Assembly: GCA_038040445.1 (NCBI GenBank)
Contig: JBBPIG010000009.1
Span: forward strand, 40,114 to 104,113
DNA: 64,000 nt
Reading direction: 5' to 3'
DNA from: Acidobacteriota bacterium
GTDB lineage: Bacteria > Acidobacteriota > Blastocatellia > UBA7656
Both the position numbers and the translations under genes were made by a program. Positions 1 through 7,958 of this stretch are shown in pieces (the first letter of the stretch is position 1; each line of letters starts with the position of its first letter). The notes beneath the pieces were generated by a model. That model saw only the letters and a program-made list of their open reading frames with translations, was not told where the DNA came from and did not search any database.

Positions 1-1545
1 TTGATAGTTCTCGACGGGTTCGGGTACTCGGCCAAACGAGAAGGCAACGCGATTGCTCTTGCCCGGACGCCGCATTTCGATGAGTGGTACAAGCAGTATC
101 CCAACACGCTCGTCGAAGCTTCCGGACAATACGTCGGCCTGCGCGCCGGGCAAATGGGTAACAGCGAGGTAGGGCATCTGAACATCGGCGGCGGGCGGAT
201 CGTGCGAATGGACACTTCGCGCATCGACCACGCGATTGAGACGGGTGAGCTCTTTCACAACGACGCGCTCATACAAGCGATAGAACACGCGAACAGCCGC
301 AAGTCGGCTTTGCACCTGATGGGCCTCGTCTCTCACGGTGGAGTTCATTCTTCGCAAGAGCACCTGTATGCGCTGCTGCGAATGGCCGGGGAGCGAAACC
401 TCGAACGAGTCTTCGTGCACGCGTTTCTTGACGGCCGCGACACCGCACCCGATTCAGGAGCCGGCTTTATCGCCGAGCTTATCGACAAGACGGGCGAATA
501 TGCCCTCGGCCGAGTAGCTACGGTTGTCGGGCGCTACTATGCGATGGACCGGGACAAGCGATGGCAGCGCACGGAGAAGGCTTATCGGTTGATGCGCTGC
601 GGCGAGGGACGCGCCCGGCGAGATCCGGTTGCGGCGATTCGCGAGTCCTACAGCGAAGGCGTCACCGACGAGTTCGTGAAGCCGATCGTGATTGTCGATG
701 ACGGCGGCAAGCCAATCGCGACCATTCGAGACGGAGACAGCGTGATCTTCTTCAACTTCCGTTCGGATCGCGCGAGACAGATCACGCGCGCGTTCACCGA
801 GGATGACTTTACTTTCTTTGATCGAGGACCGAAGCCGGAGATACGGTTCACTTGCATGACCTATTACGATCGCCAGTTTGCTTTGCCCGTAGCGTTCGGG
901 CCGGAGCATCTCGATCACATACTCGCCGACGTGTTTGCCGAAGCCGGGCTCAAAAACCTGCGCATAGCCGAGACGGAAAAATACGCGCACGTAACCTTCT
1001 TTTTCAACGGCGGAGTCGAGCCCCCGTTTCCCGGCGAGGAGCGAATCTTGATCCCGTCTCCGAAGGTGGCCACTTATGACTTGAAGCCGGAGATGAGCGC
1101 GCACGGCATAACGGATGAAGTGGTGAACCAAATCGAAAGCGGCCGATTCGACGTGGTGATAATGAACTACGCGAACGCGGATATGGTGGGTCACACCGGA
1201 AACCTTGAGGCAACGATTAAGGCGATCGAGGTGATCGATGAATGTCTTGGCCGAGTAGTCGGCGCGACGCGTGCGAAAGGCGGCTCGGTGATCATCACGG
1301 CTGATCACGGCAACGCCGAGCAGATGATCGATCTCGCGACCGGGCAGATCTTCACGGCGCACACCACGAATCCGGTGCCCGCCATTTTGATTGGCGATCA
1401 TCGCTGCCGGCTGCGCGAGGGTGGATCGTTGAGAGACATCGCGCCGACGATGTTGGGCATCCTGGGCCTCAAGAAGCCTACGCAGATGACCGGGCAGGAT
1501 TTGAGGATAGAAGATAGAGGATCGAGGATAGAGGATAGAGGATAG
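1..1545 (+). CDS. gpmI: 2,3-bisphosphoglycerate-independent phosphoglycerate mutase (5' partial)
   Basis: Cofactor-independent phosphoglycerate mutase, interconverting 3- and 2-phosphoglycerate in cytosolic glycolysis/gluconeogenesis. The frame is open to the window edge and begins inside the conserved N-terminal IVLDGFG metal-binding motif, so roughly ten N-terminal residues lie outside the window. The GQMGNSEVGHLN motif carries the catalytic Ser at about residue 55. The C-terminal metal site shows TADHGNAEQM and HTTNPVP. The family normally ends near the TGQDL sequence; here the frame continues for about 14 residues (RIEDRGSRIEDRG) encoded by an intergenic tandem repeat, which also supplies the TAG stop. 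Function is certain; the tail is probably non-functional. Confidence 0.95.
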   Translation: MIVLDGFGYSAKREGNAIALARTPHFDEWYKQYPNTLVEASGQYVGLRAGQMGNSEVGHLNIGGGRIVRMDTSRIDHAIETGELFHNDALIQAIEHANSRKSALHLMGLVSHGGVHSSQEHLYALLRMAGERNLERVFVHAFLDGRDTAPDSGAGFIAELIDKTGEYALGRVATVVGRYYAMDRDKRWQRTEKAYRLMRCGEGRARRDPVAAIRESYSEGVTDEFVKPIVIVDDGGKPIATIRDGDSVIFFNFRSDRARQITRAFTEDDFTFFDRGPKPEIRFTCMTYYDRQFALPVAFGPEHLDHILADVFAEAGLKNLRIAETEKYAHVTFFFNGGVEPPFPGEERILIPSPKVATYDLKPEMSAHGITDEVVNQIESGRFDVVIMNYANADMVGHTGNLEATIKAIEVIDECLGRVVGATRAKGGSVIITADHGNAEQMIDLATGQIFTAHTTNPVPAILIGDHRCRLREGGSLRDIAPTMLGILGLKKPTQMTGQDLRIEDRGSRIEDRG

Positions 1546-1640
1546 AGGATAGAAGATAGAAGATAGAGGGTCGCGATCGACGATTCGTAAAGCTATCCCC
1601 GATCCTCGATCCTCTATACTCGATTCTCGATTCTCAAGCA
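1502..1640. repeat. GAGGATAGAAGATAGAGG-type tandem/inverted repeat
   Basis: Degenerate 7-8 bp units (GGATAGA/GGATCGA) run out of the 3' end of gpmI, followed by a reverse-oriented copy (GATCCTCGATCCTCTATAC) just before ychF. The array can fold back on itself. The same unit recurs at the 3' end of argG (56615-56640) and at the right edge of the window (from about 63965). The first copies are translated as the GpmI tail. Confidence 0.85.
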
Positions 1641-1651
1641 ATGGGTGAATA

Positions 1652-2713
1652 ATGAAAGTGGGATTAGTAGGTTTTGCAGGATCGGGAAAGACGACGATCT
1701 TCAATACGCTCACCGGGCTCACCGCCGAGGTTGGTGGCTACGGCGCGCGCGAGAAGGCTAACGTCGGGGTGATAAAAGTGCCCGACCATCGGGTCGACAA
1801 GCTCGCCGAGATCTTCAAACCGAAGAAACAGACTTATGCGGAGATCAGCTTCGTCGACGTCGCCGGTCCGCAAGCCGAAGACGCCGAGCGGGTCCAATCG
1901 GGACTTGACCCGAAACTCGTTCAACACATGCGCGAAGCCGATGCGTTGGTTCACGTCGTCCGCACGTTCGACAATCCGGTGCTGTTGCAAGGCGCCGATC
2001 CGGCGCGTGATATTCGCGGGTTCGACGATGAGTTGATGCTGACCGACCTGGTGCAGATCGAGAACCGAATCTCGCGGCTAAAGAAAGAGAAAGACTCGGC
2101 GCGCGAGAGCGAGATGATGGAGCGATTGAAGGCGGCGCTCGAAGGCGAACAACCCCTTCGCGATTTGGACCTCGCGCACGAAGATTTGGCGATCATCGCC
2201 GGGTTCCGGTTCCTAAGCCTGAAGCCGCTGCTCGTATTGATCAATCAGCCCGAGGAAGCGGCGGGAGCCGGGGCGCCCGGCGGCGTCGGCGAGCTGGCCG
2301 AATCGAAGAAACTCAGCGTTATTGCAATGTCAGGGAAGGTCGAAATGGAAATCGCGCAGCTTGCGCCCGAAGACCAGCGCGAGTTCCTTCAAGATGTAGG
2401 AATCGCGGAACCGGCGCGCGATCGATTCATCCGCGCGGCATACTCGCTGCTCGACCTCATAAGCTTTCTGACGTCGGGTGAAGACGAATGCCGGGCCTGG
2501 TCGATCAAACGAGGAACCACCGCGCACAAGGCGGCGGGCGTAATTCACTCGGACATCGAGCGGGGCTTCATAAAAGCTGAAGTTATTCGATTCGACGACC
2601 TCGCGGAATTGGGCAGCGAAGCGCGATGCCGCGAGCACGGCAAACTCAAGGTTGAAGGCAAAGACTACGTTGTGCAGGACGGCGATGTAGTTCACTTCAG
2701 GTTTAATGTCTAA
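1652..2713 (+). CDS. ychF: Redox-regulated ATPase YchF (Obg-like)
   Basis: Ribosome-associated P-loop ATPase of the Obg/OLA1 family. Seen: G1 loop GFAGSGKTT at residues 7-15, a DVAGPQ switch (DxxG) near residue 67, and a C-terminal TGS domain with the region AWSIKRGTTAHKAAGVIHSDIE in family-typical position. The nucleotide-specificity motif region reads LVLINQPEE rather than NKxD, as expected for an ATP-preferring YchF. Length (353 aa) is close to the family norm of about 360. The start ATG follows the gpmI repeat array directly, so it is probably transcribed alone or by read-through. Confidence 0.93.
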   Translation: MKVGLVGFAGSGKTTIFNTLTGLTAEVGGYGAREKANVGVIKVPDHRVDKLAEIFKPKKQTYAEISFVDVAGPQAEDAERVQSGLDPKLVQHMREADALVHVVRTFDNPVLLQGADPARDIRGFDDELMLTDLVQIENRISRLKKEKDSARESEMMERLKAALEGEQPLRDLDLAHEDLAIIAGFRFLSLKPLLVLINQPEEAAGAGAPGGVGELAESKKLSVIAMSGKVEMEIAQLAPEDQREFLQDVGIAEPARDRFIRAAYSLLDLISFLTSGEDECRAWSIKRGTTAHKAAGVIHSDIERGFIKAEVIRFDDLAELGSEARCREHGKLKVEGKDYVVQDGDVVHFRFNV

Positions 2714-2717
2714 GAGA

Positions 2718-2870
2718 AGTCCGTTGTCCGTAGTGCGTAGTCCGTTGTCCCTTGACGGCGGGCATCCGCGCGAAGGTGCATCCTCCAACGACGGCCACTA
2801 TCCCGCATCAAACGATCGTCGACGGACTGTTGACGACAGCCTACGGACTACGGACCACGGACTACGGACT
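2718..2870. repeat. GTCCGTAGTCCG-type repeat (family A), inverted
   Basis: Plus-oriented units (GTCCGTAGTGCGTAGTCCG) beginning five bases after the ychF stop are followed by opposite-oriented units (CTACGGACTACGGACCACGG) that run up to the ATG of the HAD gene. The two halves can pair. Other family A copies lie at about 10919, 24538, 24899, 38291 and 41326. Confidence 0.9.
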
Positions 2871-3575
2871 ATGGACTTCCGCGTAGTCCTTTTCGACATC
2901 GACGGCACGTTGATCAAGACCGTTCGGCGGGGCGAGTATCGCGGACTCATACACGCGATGCTGTTAGACGTCTTCGGGACGTGCGGGCAAATCGCTCAGG
3001 TCGATTTCGCCGGCAAGACCGATCTTGCGATTTATCGAGAGGCGCTCGAGTGTGAGGGTGTCACTCCGGCGCAGATACGCGAGCGGCTTCCGCTGGTCGA
3101 AGCGGCAACGGTCGAAATCTTGAATCATCTCGCGGCGACCGGCGACGTGTTTCGACTTTGCCCCGGCGTCCGAGACTTACTTGAAAAGCTTGCCCTCGAT
3201 TCGCGATTCCTGCCGAGCTTGCTCACGGGCAACGTCGAGAAGCTCGCAGAAGCCAAGCTGCGAGTCGCCGGAATCTGGCACTACTTCAAAGGGCGCGGCG
3301 CGTTCGGCAGCGATGACGAGGATCGCGACCACCTGCCTGCGATCGCCGCTGAGAGACTCAACGCTCATCTAGGACGAGCCCTCGCGCCCGATCGATTTAT
3401 CATAGTCGGCGACACGCCTCGCGACATATCGTGCGCTCGCCATTTCGGCGCGCGGGTGCTTGCGGTGGCTTCGGGAGCACACACGGTCGAGCAACTGGAA
3501 CCCTTCGCTCCCGATGCCCTGCTGGCAGACTTGAGCGATACCTCATCAGTGATTCGGCTGCTGACAGAGATCTGA
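2871..3575 (+). CDS. HAD-superfamily hydrolase (phosphoglycolate-phosphatase-like)
   Basis: Haloacid dehalogenase-type phosphatase. From the chosen ATG the protein starts MDFRVVLFDIDGTL, placing nucleophile/acid Asp9 and Asp11 at the usual N-terminal position. Motif II is LLTGN and motif IV is VGDTPRDISCA. An alpha-helical cap lies between them (about residues 18-85). The reading frame is open further upstream to 2706, but that stretch is repeat sequence, so 2871 is preferred. About 234 aa, normal for Gph-like enzymes; the substrate cannot be told from sequence. Confidence 0.85.
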   Translation: MDFRVVLFDIDGTLIKTVRRGEYRGLIHAMLLDVFGTCGQIAQVDFAGKTDLAIYREALECEGVTPAQIRERLPLVEAATVEILNHLAATGDVFRLCPGVRDLLEKLALDSRFLPSLLTGNVEKLAEAKLRVAGIWHYFKGRGAFGSDDEDRDHLPAIAAERLNAHLGRALAPDRFIIVGDTPRDISCARHFGARVLAVASGAHTVEQLEPFAPDALLADLSDTSSVIRLLTEI

Positions 3576-3773
3576 ATTCAGGGCTTCCAATCAAGAAAAG
3601 CGATGCTAGAAGTAAGAGCCGGTCGTAAAGGCGTAAGAAGCGCGGTCCTTGCTAGTGGCATTGCCGCCCGAACAGCGACCCATGATCGCCAGGACTGTAG
3701 CACGCGATCGGTGGGATCAAAAAAAGAGGAAGCGCAGCTAAACGTGAGGTGCGGCTCTTCAGCTAGTGTGTCC

Positions 3774-4205
3774 TTAATTGATGAAGGGAACGCTAGGTTT
3801 TACTTCTATTTCTACCTGCTTTTTGTACTCCTCAAACTTGATCATAAAGTTACAAAAAAATCCGTATCGCCCTAATATTGTCATATCCGGATATCTTTCT
3901 GAGTCAGTAAACGCAACAAGGGTGTCTACACTTCCCACGTCCTTGATTGCTATGTTCACCTGATGTAGATAGCCAGCAAATTCGTTTCCTTCCATAACCC
4001 CAGCGAGGCGGAGCTTCTTGCCCTTCTTGAGATCCACGTTGAATATCTGAGCAAAAGAGGCATTCAATACACTGTAATCTGCACCGGAATCTATCAGAGC
4101 CCACACTGGTAATACTATCTTGTTACACGTAATGCGGACTGACACAATCGGTAATTGTACGAGATTGCCATCTGGGTCTTTATACTTGCGGTACGGAATG
4201 ATCAT
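3774..4205 (-). CDS. Retropepsin-like aspartic protease domain protein
   Basis: 143-residue single-domain protein with the retropepsin hallmark: ALIDSGADYSVL puts the catalytic Asp at residue 39 in a D-S-G-A context, and TILGRYGFF near residue 110 matches the ILG-R/D element. No signal peptide or membrane segment, so probably a cytosolic homodimer. Its ATG overlaps the stop of the upstream DUF5678-like gene in an ATGA, so the two are translationally coupled. The region is visibly AT-richer than its surroundings, suggesting transfer. Whether it cuts the partner is unknown. Confidence 0.75.
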   Translation of the reverse strand: MIIPYRKYKDPDGNLVQLPIVSVRITCNKIVLPVWALIDSGADYSVLNASFAQIFNVDLKKGKKLRLAGVMEGNEFAGYLHQVNIAIKDVGSVDTLVAFTDSERYPDMTILGRYGFFCNFMIKFEEYKKQVEIEVKPSVPFIN

Positions 4206-4411
4206 AAGAACGCATACACATAAGATTTTCCAAACGGTCGAACCTTGAATAGGGCCGCTTCGCTATATCCATTTGCATCCGCTTGGACTTTGGCCTGATA
4301 AGCGGTATCTCCACTTCCGACAACCCTATCTTCACTCTCAAGGATTGCAACCCACTTATTCTCATAGTTCCTGAGATCGTCTTCTAGCGGTCCTCTTTTC
4401 TCTTCAGCCAT
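4202..4411 (-). CDS. Small DUF5678-like protein, partner of retropepsin
   Basis: About 69 residues from the ATG at 4411, which has a good GGGAGAG Shine-Dalgarno about eight bases upstream; the frame is open to 4462 but the extra residues lack support. The core NKWVAILESEDRVVGSGDTAYQA resembles the DUF5678 family (a short beta domain often found next to small aspartic-protease genes). Stop and next start overlap as ATGA. Function unknown. Confidence 0.65.
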   Translation of the reverse strand: MAEEKRGPLEDDLRNYENKWVAILESEDRVVGSGDTAYQAKVQADANGYSEAALFKVRPFGKSYVYAFL

Positions 4412-4661
4412 AATCACTCTCCCAGGGGAGATTCTACCGTAAAAGACCAATATTAGGGACACTTTCTTGTCGTCAATGCCTGATCATTTTAGTAATGAGC
4501 TAAGAAATGAACTGCCAAACCTGCACCGCCGATGGAAGATGAAATTACAGATCATTTTCTGCGATTGCACCGTGCTTGGCAGATGCAACCGCTTCTTCGA
4601 TCCAGTCTGTACATACCGGCGTTTGTATCACGCCCCGTTCTGAGCCGCAAGTGCAGTCTAG
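4412..4661. other. AT-rich intergenic stretch
   Basis: Lies between the DUF5678-like gene and the gene remnant. I see no credible reading frame or structured element. A 79-codon frame starting at 4576 has no recognisable composition or motif and ends inside the remnant. Confidence 0.5.
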
Positions 4662-4823
4662 TTGCACGCTTCACCTGCGGCAACACACTGTGACGCCACT
4701 ACCCGGTTGGGAGACGACCTGGCGCCCGGTGACTACATCTTACAGATCATCGTCACAGACAAGCGGGCGAAAGAGAAATACCGCTGGGCTACGCAGTGGA
4801 TGGATTTCGAGATAGTGAAGTGA
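4662..4823 (+). pseudogene. C-terminal remnant of an acidobacterial secreted VWA-type protein
   Basis: A stretch read from about 4707 gives LGDDLAPGDYILQIIVTDK and then a lysine/tryptophan-rich end closing with MDFEIVK and a TGA at 4821-4823. This looks like the terminal beta-sandwich of acidobacterial VWA-related secreted proteins (...L.PG.Y.LQ..VTD...KE.Y..A.QW.DFE). There is no start codon or upstream domain: the frame meets a TAG at 4659. Interpreted as the last 40 or so codons of a lost gene. The family assignment is from memory of the pattern. Confidence 0.5.
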
Positions 4824-4855
4824 AGAGTGATGGGCCAGTGATGCGTGAAGTGATT

Positions 4856-4898
4856 CGTGATGCGTGAAAAGCAAACCCGAATGCGGTCACGCATCACG
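4856..4898. repeat. Perfect 12-bp inverted repeat, possible bidirectional terminator
   Basis: CGTGATGCGTGA at 4856-4867 pairs exactly with TCACGCATCACG at 4887-4898. Further partial copies (GTGATGCGTGAAGTGAT) precede it from 4838. It sits between a plus-strand remnant and the 3' end of the minus-strand antiporter, the position expected for a terminator, although no clear U-tract follows. Confidence 0.6.
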
Positions 4899-4910
4899 TT
4901 TCACGCTTCC

Positions 4911-6152
4911 TCAGCTTATCTCGTCTTGTAGCTCTGAAACGTACTCTGAGGGTTGAGTGGCTGCTTGCTCGCCCGCGAAAGCGAGCTTTAGGAAGGGCGG
5001 AGCGGCGAGCGTGGTTATCACCGCCATCGCCAGCACTACCCCGTATACCGTGTCGCTGATGACCGCCATCGCGACTCCGATCTGGGCTACGACAATTCCG
5101 ACTTCTCCGCGCGGAATCATTCCGACTCCAACTTGAATAGCTCGCCGCCGGCCCATTCCAATGGCGCCAAGTCCGCAGCCGACTAACTTGGTCAAGATCG
5201 CCAATACGATGACCACCGCGGAGAGCACCACGACATCTGATGACAGGAATATCGCCAGGTTGAGCTTCATTCCTATGGTTATGAGGAAGAAAGGTGTGGT
5301 GAACTCCGTGAGCGCTTGAGACTGTTGATGCAGTCTGGTTCCGTCGGTAGCTTCTGAGAGTGCGACTCCCGCCAAGAACGCGCCGATGATTCCGGCTATT
5401 CCTATCAGGTTGGCAACCGCAGCCAGTCCAAAGCACAGCACGAGCGCGAACATCAGCAGCGAATGATCGATCTTCAAGTTTCTGACCGGGTGTTTGACTC
5501 GATTGACCACTCGCGAACCGAACGCGACCACTAGCAGGGTAAATCCGATAGCCAGAAAGGTGATGAGTCCAATGTGGAAATAGTTCACGCTCCCCTCTGC
5601 TAGGCTGCTCGCTACGGCCAGAACCAACAGGCCAATCACGTCATCGATCACGGCAGCGGCAAGGATCACCCGGCTGGCTTCGGCAGTTATCAAACCCATT
5701 CCGGACAGCACTCGCGCGGTTATGCCGACGGAGGTCGCTACCATCGCCGCGCCCAGAAAAATCGCTTCAATCGACGAATATCCGGGCCACAAGGAAAGCA
5801 AGCCCCATCCGGCAAGAAACGGGACCACCACCCCGAGCACTGCGACGATCGTGGCCGTTCCCCCAACCTTGAAGATTTCACTCGGGCGAGTCTCGAGCCC
5901 GACGGTGAAAAGCAAAAAGATCACGCCGATCTCGGCGAGGGCTTCCAGCACATCGGTAGGCTGCACGAAATTGAGCACCGATGGACCGATGATTATGCCG
6001 GCAATTATCTCGCCGACCACGGCGGGCTGGCGGATTCGCTCGAACAGCTCCGCCGCAAGCTTGGCCGCAAGCAGCGCAATAAAAAGTGCAAGCAAGATTC
6101 GTCCGTGATCCGCGGATGCGAGCAACAATGCGTGAAATCCCGTTGCGATCAA
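4911..6152 (-). CDS. Cation:proton antiporter, CPA2 family (KefB/NapA-like)
   Basis: Integral inner-membrane antiporter exchanging Na+ or K+ for H+. The 413-residue protein is almost entirely hydrophobic with about 12 predicted helices. Seen: the RQPAVVGEIIAGIIIGPSVL segment typical of CPA2 helix 1-2, FLLFTVGLE, and the ion-binding Asp-Asp pair in AAVIDDVIG at residues 170-171. There is no C-terminal TrkA-N/RCK domain, so it is not a full KefB/KefC. The TTG start at 6152 is supported by a GGAG about ten bases upstream. Divergent from the GT9 gene across 200 bp. Confidence 0.9.
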   Translation of the reverse strand: MIATGFHALLLASADHGRILLALFIALLAAKLAAELFERIRQPAVVGEIIAGIIIGPSVLNFVQPTDVLEALAEIGVIFLLFTVGLETRPSEIFKVGGTATIVAVLGVVVPFLAGWGLLSLWPGYSSIEAIFLGAAMVATSVGITARVLSGMGLITAEASRVILAAAVIDDVIGLLVLAVASSLAEGSVNYFHIGLITFLAIGFTLLVVAFGSRVVNRVKHPVRNLKIDHSLLMFALVLCFGLAAVANLIGIAGIIGAFLAGVALSEATDGTRLHQQSQALTEFTTPFFLITIGMKLNLAIFLSSDVVVLSAVVIVLAILTKLVGCGLGAIGMGRRRAIQVGVGMIPRGEVGIVVAQIGVAMAVISDTVYGVVLAMAVITTLAAPPFLKLAFAGEQAATQPSEYVSELQDEIS

Positions 6153-6336
6153 GTCTCAACTCCTGAAAACAAAGTCCTATGGTGTTACAGATGGACGAGG
6201 CGGCGCAAGGCTCGGGAGCGCCGGCAACCCTGCCTGCCGTGGGTGGTATTCCCTGAGTTTCATAGTCTCCGTCAGAGGTGATGCGCGAAACCCTGACGCG
6301 CCCCGCACGACGCTGCCGCAGCAGAGAATCAAGCTG

Positions 6337-6342
6337 TATAAT
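6337..6342 (+). promoter_or_regulatory. -10 element TATAAT giving a near-leaderless GT9 transcript
   Basis: A consensus TATAAT lies only nine bases before the ATG at 6352. Initiation about seven bases downstream would leave almost no 5' leader. No convincing -35 box or Shine-Dalgarno is visible, which fits leaderless initiation or use of an internal start. Confidence 0.4.
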
Positions 6343-6351
6343 GCTCCATTC

Positions 6352-7368
6352 ATGCCTTACCCTGCGCACTCGATCATGGCAATGGACCTGTCGCCTTTCG
6401 GGCGGTCGATTGCGCTGTTGCCTGCGATGAGGGCGCTCCGGACTTCATATCCAGAAGCAGTTCTTGTAGCTGCCGCACCGAACGGAACATGCGAGTTGCT
6501 GAGTGGCTGCGGGCTCGTCGATGAAACCATCGGGCTCGGTGTCATCAAGCTGCCGGACCGCGCGTACGCGGGCGCGCTGAAAAGGCTGGTGAGCTTGCTG
6601 AGGCGCTCGCGACGCTACAACTTCGATCTCGTGCTGGATTTTTCACCACGGCTTGAAACGCAGATAGTCTCACGAATGATATTGCGAGCTCGCGTGTTCG
6701 CCCCGTCCAGGCTTCCGCGCGTGATAGAGACGCTTCTGGGGTTGGGCGGAATGCCACGCTCCGCCGGTCACTCAGGTCTTTCAGATTACTCGAACGTCTT
6801 GCGCAAGGCCGGCGTCGAAATGATTGACGAGCGGCTCAGGATCATTCCGCCAGTCGAAGAGGATGCGCGATTCGAGCACCGGCTTGCGAGCAGCGGGTCG
6901 CGCGGAGGCGAGCTGATTGTATTGCTTTACGCGTCGAATTCTGGGAGCCGGCGCGGCTGGCCGGTCGCTTCCTTTGGAGAGATTGGGATGAGGCTCGCGA
7001 ACAATCTTGGCGCGCGGATAGTTGCGGCCGATGAGCCTTCGGATGGGGCTTTTACTAACGATGTGAGTGCGCTCCTACCGCCGGGTGCAATCAAGCTCGC
7101 TGAGCCGCGCGCGCTTGAGCTGGCAGCCGCAATCGCCCGTGCCAGCATCGTTATCACCGATGAGCGGGCGATTGCGCAGATCGCCTCAGAGCTGAATACA
7201 CCGGTCATCGAGGTAGCCGACACGGTCACACTGGAAGCCGCCTCGTCCGGGACTCATCGAATCGCGCAGGCTTCCCCGGCGAGCCACGTCTCGACCGATG
7301 AGGTCTATGAGATAGCTTGTGAGATCATTCAGGAGAGCCGGAGCGCGTCGCTTTTTCAGCGCCGTTGA
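6352..7368 (+). CDS. Glycosyltransferase family 9 (heptosyltransferase-like)
   Basis: GT-B fold protein of the heptosyltransferase family, which adds sugars to LPS core or related glycans at the inner-membrane cytosolic face. The N-terminus MAMDLSPFGRSIALLPAMRALR matches the family start (ilvirls.iGD...tP.lralr), although the usual GD is GR here. The C-terminal half has VLLYASNSGSRRGWPVASFGEIGMRL, matching the donor-site G....K.WP...F..l element, and an ARASIVITDERAIAQIASELNTPVIE segment where the family has (v.D.g..H.A.a...P.i). The standard D-G-x-x-H is replaced by DERAIAQ, so the donor site is divergent. Length 338 is normal. Confidence 0.75.
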   Translation: MPYPAHSIMAMDLSPFGRSIALLPAMRALRTSYPEAVLVAAAPNGTCELLSGCGLVDETIGLGVIKLPDRAYAGALKRLVSLLRRSRRYNFDLVLDFSPRLETQIVSRMILRARVFAPSRLPRVIETLLGLGGMPRSAGHSGLSDYSNVLRKAGVEMIDERLRIIPPVEEDARFEHRLASSGSRGGELIVLLYASNSGSRRGWPVASFGEIGMRLANNLGARIVAADEPSDGAFTNDVSALLPPGAIKLAEPRALELAAAIARASIVITDERAIAQIASELNTPVIEVADTVTLEAASSGTHRIAQASPASHVSTDEVYEIACEIIQESRSASLFQRR

Positions 7369-7461
7369 ATCGGTCTAATAGTCTACGGTTGCCAGACCGA
7401 GATTGTCCTCCCCGGCCAGCGGAGGGTATGCCGTTCTCAGCGAATCCGTCGGGTAGGGTTC

Positions 7462-7488
7462 TTGACAGAAATGGATTTCGTGTATAAT
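7462..7488 (+). promoter_or_regulatory. Sigma-70-type promoter TTGACA-N15-TATAAT
   Basis: Perfect -35 (7462-7467) and -10 (7483-7488) hexamers with a slightly short 15-bp spacer, about 75 bp upstream of the small membrane protein gene at 7569. Confidence 0.65.
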
Positions 7489-7568
7489 CGGTGTCGCACG
7501 GCAGTAGAATCCACACGCACCGCAGTTGAAAGCTTATAGTCTGATGCTTTTTCCTAACTGGAGGGGCC

Positions 7569-7784
7569 ATGAAGAATGTGCTTTTGCTTGTGGCAGTGAT
7601 CGGCCTGGGGGCAGGGGCTTGGTTTCTCTATCAGTTTCTGTACCAGCCGGCGAACGACCCCGACAAATCGAACCTGATCCTGGGCGGAGTCTTCTTCTTA
7701 GCCGCGCTAGTCTGCTTTGCCTTCTTCTTCTTCATGAAGTTCAGAGATGAAGGGGACCAGGACATAAGCATCACGAAGTTCTGA
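7569..7784 (+). CDS. Small two-helix membrane protein
   Basis: 71 residues: a first hydrophobic segment (about residues 3-26), a short polar loop (QPANDPDKSN), a second segment (about 37-57) and a charged tail. A GGAGGGGCC Shine-Dalgarno directly precedes the ATG and a consensus promoter lies upstream, so the gene is convincingly expressed. No family recognised. Confidence 0.7.
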   Translation: MKNVLLLVAVIGLGAGAWFLYQFLYQPANDPDKSNLILGGVFFLAALVCFAFFFFMKFRDEGDQDISITKF

Positions 7785-7958
7785 CCCTGGCAGATTCTGG
7801 CGTTTGAAGACTTGCAGCAGGAACTCCTCGATTAGCGCGGCAGTCCCGGGCTCCTGCTTTCTAGCCTGGGGCTGGACCGTTTTGTTTGGTCGATTCGTTT
7901 GGTCGAAGCGAGAAAAGAGCGTCGATCGCCCGTATAGGGCAGCGGCGGGGGTTGAAAT

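Noticed and set aside
454..1722. 422-codon minus-strand frame opposite gpmI
   Set aside because: It mirrors a clearly functional gene, has no conserved motif and begins in the repeat array.
3603..3875. 90-codon plus-strand frame after the HAD gene
   Set aside because: Runs into the 3' end of the retropepsin-like gene on the other strand and shows no motif.
4576..4815. 79-codon plus-strand frame
   Set aside because: Composition is not protein-like, and it is out of frame with the recognisable secreted-protein remnant it overlaps.
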